DNA of 37,657 bases from Sphingomonadales bacterium BRH_c42 (GTDB lineage Bacteria; Pseudomonadota; Alphaproteobacteria; Sphingomonadales; Sphingomonadaceae), in contig LOEX01000119.1 in assembly GCA_001516125.1 (NCBI GenBank), positions 1-37,657 of the forward strand. Direction: 5' to 3'. The notes under the pieces are model-generated. The model did not search any database and had not been told where the DNA came from. It saw nothing but the letters and a program-made list of their open reading frames with translations. Each line of letters opens with the position of its first letter. The first letter of the stretch is position 1. Both the position numbers and the translations under genes were made by a program. This document shows, in pieces, positions 34,578 through 37,657 of this stretch.

Positions 34578-35116
34578 CGGCCGAGGATTCCCACGAGGAG
34601 CGGACCTTTTCGCCCCAGGCGATCCACCTCGTGCGCACCGTCACGCAGACCAACCTTGCGCTGAGTCAGATGGCCGACCAGAAGGCAAGCCTGCTGATGG
34701 GCGCGGCCTTCGTCGTCTTCACGCTCGCAGTCGGGCAGGCGAGCCGGGGGTCCGTCTCGCCCACGCTGATGGTCCTGGGCCTGTTCGCTTTCCTTGCCGC
34801 GTGTCTCGCGGTGGCGGCGGTACTGCCTTCGGTCAGCCCCAAACCGGTTGCCGACAACCAGCCCAACATCCTGTTCTTCGGGGTTTTCACCGGCATGGAC
34901 GAGGAGGATTTTGCCGACAGGGTGATCGACCGGTTGGGCAGCGACGAGGATATCTTCCGCGTGATGCTGCGCGACATCTACCAGAACGGGCAGGTGCTCT
35001 ACCGGAAGAAGTACCGCCTGTTGGGGTGGTCCTATCGTATGTTCATCGCCGGACTTACGCTTTCACTCGCATCTTTCGTATTCGAACAGCGCGCTGCCCT
35101 CATGGCGTTCGGCTGA
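34574..35116 (+). CDS. Membrane protein resembling Pycsar effector (PycTM/DUF5706-like)
   Basis: A 180-residue protein coupled to gdhA (ATGA, 34574-34577). An N-terminal helix with LALSQMADQKASLLMG, two membrane segments (about residues 39-80), a cytoplasmic loop (GMDEEDFADRVIDRL ... IFRVMLRDIYQNGQVLYRKKYRLLGWSYRMF) and a final membrane helix match the layout of the Pycsar effector/DUF5706 group as I know it. In phage defence such effectors are paired with a cyclic-nucleotide cyclase; none is next to this gene, so a housekeeping or unknown role is as likely. The family call is from memory of the motif pattern. Confidence 0.65.
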   Translation: MTAEDSHEERTFSPQAIHLVRTVTQTNLALSQMADQKASLLMGAAFVVFTLAVGQASRGSVSPTLMVLGLFAFLAACLAVAAVLPSVSPKPVADNQPNILFFGVFTGMDEEDFADRVIDRLGSDEDIFRVMLRDIYQNGQVLYRKKYRLLGWSYRMFIAGLTLSLASFVFEQRAALMAFG

Positions 35117-35149
35117 GCCGCCGGATTGCCGGTGGACGATGCCCCCTCG

Positions 35150-36988
35150 TCAGGAGCCTGACCGGCTGCCGTTCTGGCCAGCGATCCAGCGGTCGATCTT
35201 CTGCTCCAGCACCGCCAGCGGCAGGCCGCCGGTGTTCAGCACCTGCTCGTGGAACGCCTTGATGTCGAAGCGATCACCCAGCGCCGCCTGCGCGCGGTTG
35301 CGCAGCTCCTGGATCTTGAGCGCGCCGATCTTGTAGGCCAGCGCCTGCGAAGGGATGGCGATATAGCGCTCGACTTCGGCCACCACCTCGGTGCGGGTCA
35401 TGCCCGAATTCGCCAGCATGAAGTCGATCGCCTGTTCGCGGCTCCAGCCCTTGGCGTGGATGCCGGTATCGACGACCAGCCGCATGGCGCGCAGCTGTTC
35501 GTCCTGCAGCGTGCCGTAACGGTTCCATGGATCCTTGTAGAACCCCATCTCGTAGCCAAGCGTCTCGGCATAAAGCCCCCAGCCCTCGACGAAGGCGGTG
35601 GTCCCGCCAAAACGCATGAAGGCAGGCAGCGCCTCGTTCTCCTGCGCCAGACTGATCTGGAAATGGTGCCCCGGCGCGCCTTCGTGCAGATAGAGCGTGA
35701 CATTGCCCGTGGTCAGCCGGCTGGGCAGGTCATAGGCGTTGAAATAGAAAGTGCCCGGGCGCGAGCCGTCGGGCGCACCCTGCTGGTATGAACCGCCCGC
35801 GCTGAACTGCTCGATCGCCGGGTCGTAAGGCTGGATCTTCAGCTCGGACTTGGGAAGCAAAGAGAAGTACTCGCCGATCTTCGCATCGACCTGCTTGCCG
35901 ATATCGTAATAGCTCTGCGTCAGCGCTTCGCGGCTCTTTGGTGTGAACTGCGCATCGGTGCGCACGAAATCGAAGAACTCATTCAGCGTGCCGTTATAGT
36001 CAACCTCGGTCTTGAGCGCCTCAAGCTCGCCCTTGATCCGCGCGACTTCCGACAGGCCCAGATTGTGAATCTCATCGGCGGTGAGCGGCAGCGTGGTGGT
36101 CTGTTCGATCATCTGCGCATAAAGCTTGTCGCCGCCCTTCATCTGGCTGAGGCCCACGCTTTCGCGCGCGGCCGCCAGATATTCGTCGCGCAGGAAATCG
36201 CGCAGGCGTTCGTGCGCCTTGTAAATGTCCCTGGTCTTGGCCTCGTAAGCGGCGGAAAGGCGATCCTTGTCCGCCTGCGAGAAATCGTCCGGAAAGACCT
36301 TGAGCGGCCCCATGAACTGCGAATCCTCCACCGGGATACCCAGCTGCGTATCGAGCTGCTTGATTACCCGGTCGATGGTCAGCTTGGTCTCGACGACACC
36401 TGAGGCCATCCCTTCGCGGAACCTGGCGATCGCGCGATCGGTGATGGCAATGTAATCGTCATGCCGCGCAAGATTGTCTTCGTAATGCTTCACCGTCTTG
36501 AACGGTGCCGCGTCCTGCCCGCTGGCAAAGGTGGGGTAGAACGTATGAAAGCCGCTGAAATGGTTGACCGGGCGCACTTCGGTCAGCGCGCGGATTTCAT
36601 CGCTGCTGCCCTTAAGATCCTGCTCCTGCGTATAGCGGAAGACATCATACGCAAGCCGATCGGTCTCATCGAGCTTGTCGAGATCGATCTGTGCCAGCAA
36701 TGCGAGGTTGAGCTGAATATCGGTCCGCGCGGCAATGAACTGCGCATCGGTCAGATAATCGCCCAGCCGTGTGGCATTGCTGTCGTCGCCGCGGAACAGG
36801 CGGTTGAGCGGATTGAGCGCAAGATTGCGCTCATCGGCGTCGGCAAACAGGGCGAACAGTTTGTCATGCTCGCTGGCCTGCTGCGCGGCGGCAGTCTCGG
36901 GCGTGCCGCCATGGTGATCGGCCAGCGCGGGCGAGGCCGTGAGCGCGAATGCGGCAGTTGCAAGCAGGGTGTTACGCAGGATCGTCAT
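35150..36988 (-). CDS. DUF885 family secreted metallopeptidase-like protein
   Basis: A 612-residue protein with a signal peptide (TILRNTLLATAAFALTASPA, cleavage near ALA|DHH). The motif HEGAPGHH (His435, Glu436, His441, His442) with the later Glu in FVEGWGLYAE (E468) forms a zinc-peptidase-like site, as usual in DUF885 proteins. The ATG at 36986-36988 begins the signal peptide; an upstream frame extension to 37123 is not supported. It follows the amidohydrolase gene by ~100 bases on the same strand. Its peptide substrate is unknown. Confidence 0.9.
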   Translation of the reverse strand: MTILRNTLLATAAFALTASPALADHHGGTPETAAAQQASEHDKLFALFADADERNLALNPLNRLFRGDDSNATRLGDYLTDAQFIAARTDIQLNLALLAQIDLDKLDETDRLAYDVFRYTQEQDLKGSSDEIRALTEVRPVNHFSGFHTFYPTFASGQDAAPFKTVKHYEDNLARHDDYIAITDRAIARFREGMASGVVETKLTIDRVIKQLDTQLGIPVEDSQFMGPLKVFPDDFSQADKDRLSAAYEAKTRDIYKAHERLRDFLRDEYLAAARESVGLSQMKGGDKLYAQMIEQTTTLPLTADEIHNLGLSEVARIKGELEALKTEVDYNGTLNEFFDFVRTDAQFTPKSREALTQSYYDIGKQVDAKIGEYFSLLPKSELKIQPYDPAIEQFSAGGSYQQGAPDGSRPGTFYFNAYDLPSRLTTGNVTLYLHEGAPGHHFQISLAQENEALPAFMRFGGTTAFVEGWGLYAETLGYEMGFYKDPWNRYGTLQDEQLRAMRLVVDTGIHAKGWSREQAIDFMLANSGMTRTEVVAEVERYIAIPSQALAYKIGALKIQELRNRAQAALGDRFDIKAFHEQVLNTGGLPLAVLEQKIDRWIAGQNGSRSGS

Positions 36989-37089
36989 TCGATGTCTCGC
37001 CTGTAATGAGGTGTTTGGGGCGCGGCTACTCGCACCGCGCCGGAGGAGCAACGAGGCGGCGATGAATGTGCCACCCCGTTCGACGGGCG

Positions 37090-37657
37090 CTATTCGATCA
37101 CCCGCCCGCGCACCATCACCCAATCGACCTTTTCGAGTATCGCCACGTCGGCAAGCGGATTGCCATCGACGGCGATGATGTCAGCAGAATATCCCGGCGC
37201 AATGCGGCCGATCTCCTTTTCAAGGCCGATCACCTGCGCGGCGACGGTTGTGGCGGCTGCAAGCGCTTCGCGGTCGCTCATCCCGCCTTTGCGCATCAGC
37301 GCCAGTTCGCCTGCGTTGCGCCCGTGCGGATAGACCCCGGAATCGGTGCCGAAGGCGATTCGAATGCCCCATTTGCGCGCCCGCTCGACAATGCTCTCCG
37401 CAAAGGGAGCAACTGCGCGGACTTTCTCCTCGACGACCGGGGTGTAGAAACCCGTGCCGAGATTGGTCTTGATCCCCTGGAATGCCATCAGGGTCGGCAC
37501 CAGGATTGTGCCGTTTTCGCGCATGGCGCGCGCGGCGGCCTCGTCGATATAAGTGCCGTGTTCGATCGTCTGCACCCCGGCGCGTGCCGCCGCCTCGACC
37601 CCGCGTGCGCCGTGCGCATGCGCGGCGACCTTGAGGCCCAGCGAAGTGGCGGTTTCG
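37090..37657 (-). CDS. Secreted-type amidohydrolase (prolidase/imidazolonepropionase-like), C-terminal part
   Basis: The gene is cut by the right end of the window; about 189 C-terminal residues remain and the frame is open to the edge. Zinc ligands of the amidohydrolase superfamily are visible: HAHG (near the cut), IEHG, and the Asp of FGTDSG, followed by APGYSADIIAVDGNPLADV and the end WVMVRGRVIE, typical of the Xaa-Pro dipeptidase/imidazolonepropionase-like group. Together with the DUF885 protein downstream it may serve peptide use. Confidence 0.88.
   Translation of the reverse strand, partial: ETATSLGLKVAAHAHGARGVEAAARAGVQTIEHGTYIDEAAARAMRENGTILVPTLMAFQGIKTNLGTGFYTPVVEEKVRAVAPFAESIVERARKWGIRIAFGTDSGVYPHGRNAGELALMRKGGMSDREALAAATTVAAQVIGLEKEIGRIAPGYSADIIAVDGNPLADVAILEKVDWVMVRGRVIE

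Overview
The window looks like chromosomal DNA of a GC-rich alphaproteobacterium, most probably Sphingomonadales and perhaps the Erythrobacteraceae. This is inferred from the gene set and order (dnaA - rpsT - mutM / ubiE - ubiB - coaBC - dut), the TonB-receptor-based sugar locus, the cbb3 oxidase maturation genes and the overall composition; no database search was possible. Genes are packed tightly, with many 4-base start/stop overlaps (ATGA, TTGA, GTGA), so most belong to translationally coupled operons.

Region 1 (1-7962), copper and nucleotide metabolism. The left edge holds the 3' end of ccoI/fixI, then ccoS and a coupled small Cys-rich protein. Converging on these is a four-gene minus-strand operon whose genes all overlap by 4 bases: a beta-CASP metallo-beta-lactamase nuclease, an AMP/thymidine phosphorylase, a PRPP-synthetase-like protein and a CopA-type Cu(I) ATPase. 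A divergent csoR-type repressor with a perfect Cys-His-Cys Cu(I) fingerprint shares with it an intergenic operator built around a G6 tract. This is the most interesting system in the window: it suggests copper-controlled RNA/nucleotide recycling towards PRPP.

Region 2 (7983-17560), alpha-glucoside utilisation. A LacI-family regulator is followed by a striking inverted-repeat operator enclosing a -35 box. Next come a GH65 phosphorylase fused to beta-phosphoglucomutase, a TonB-dependent receptor, a terminator hairpin, an MFS permease and a secreted protein with features of an (alpha/alpha)6 glucosidase. Together they would carry an alpha-linked disaccharide or oligosaccharide across the outer membrane, trim it in the periplasm, import it and phosphorolyse it to glucose 6-phosphate.

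Region 3 (17845-29641), mostly housekeeping. It contains an S1/P1 nuclease, GST, VOC protein, MoeB-like adenylyltransferase, DUF983 protein, dnaA, rpsT, mutM, ubiE, ubiB, a small membrane protein, coaBC with a long acidic insert, and dut. Repeats and hairpins mark the ends of dnaA and ubiB.

Region 4 (29705-37657) has an FMN reductase, glpD, an aldo/keto reductase, a ~265-bp non-coding element with inverted ends (MITE-like), glutamate dehydrogenase coupled to a Pycsar-effector-like membrane protein, a DUF885 metallopeptidase-like protein, and an amidohydrolase cut by the window end. I saw no tRNA, rRNA, CRISPR array, prophage or transposase gene.
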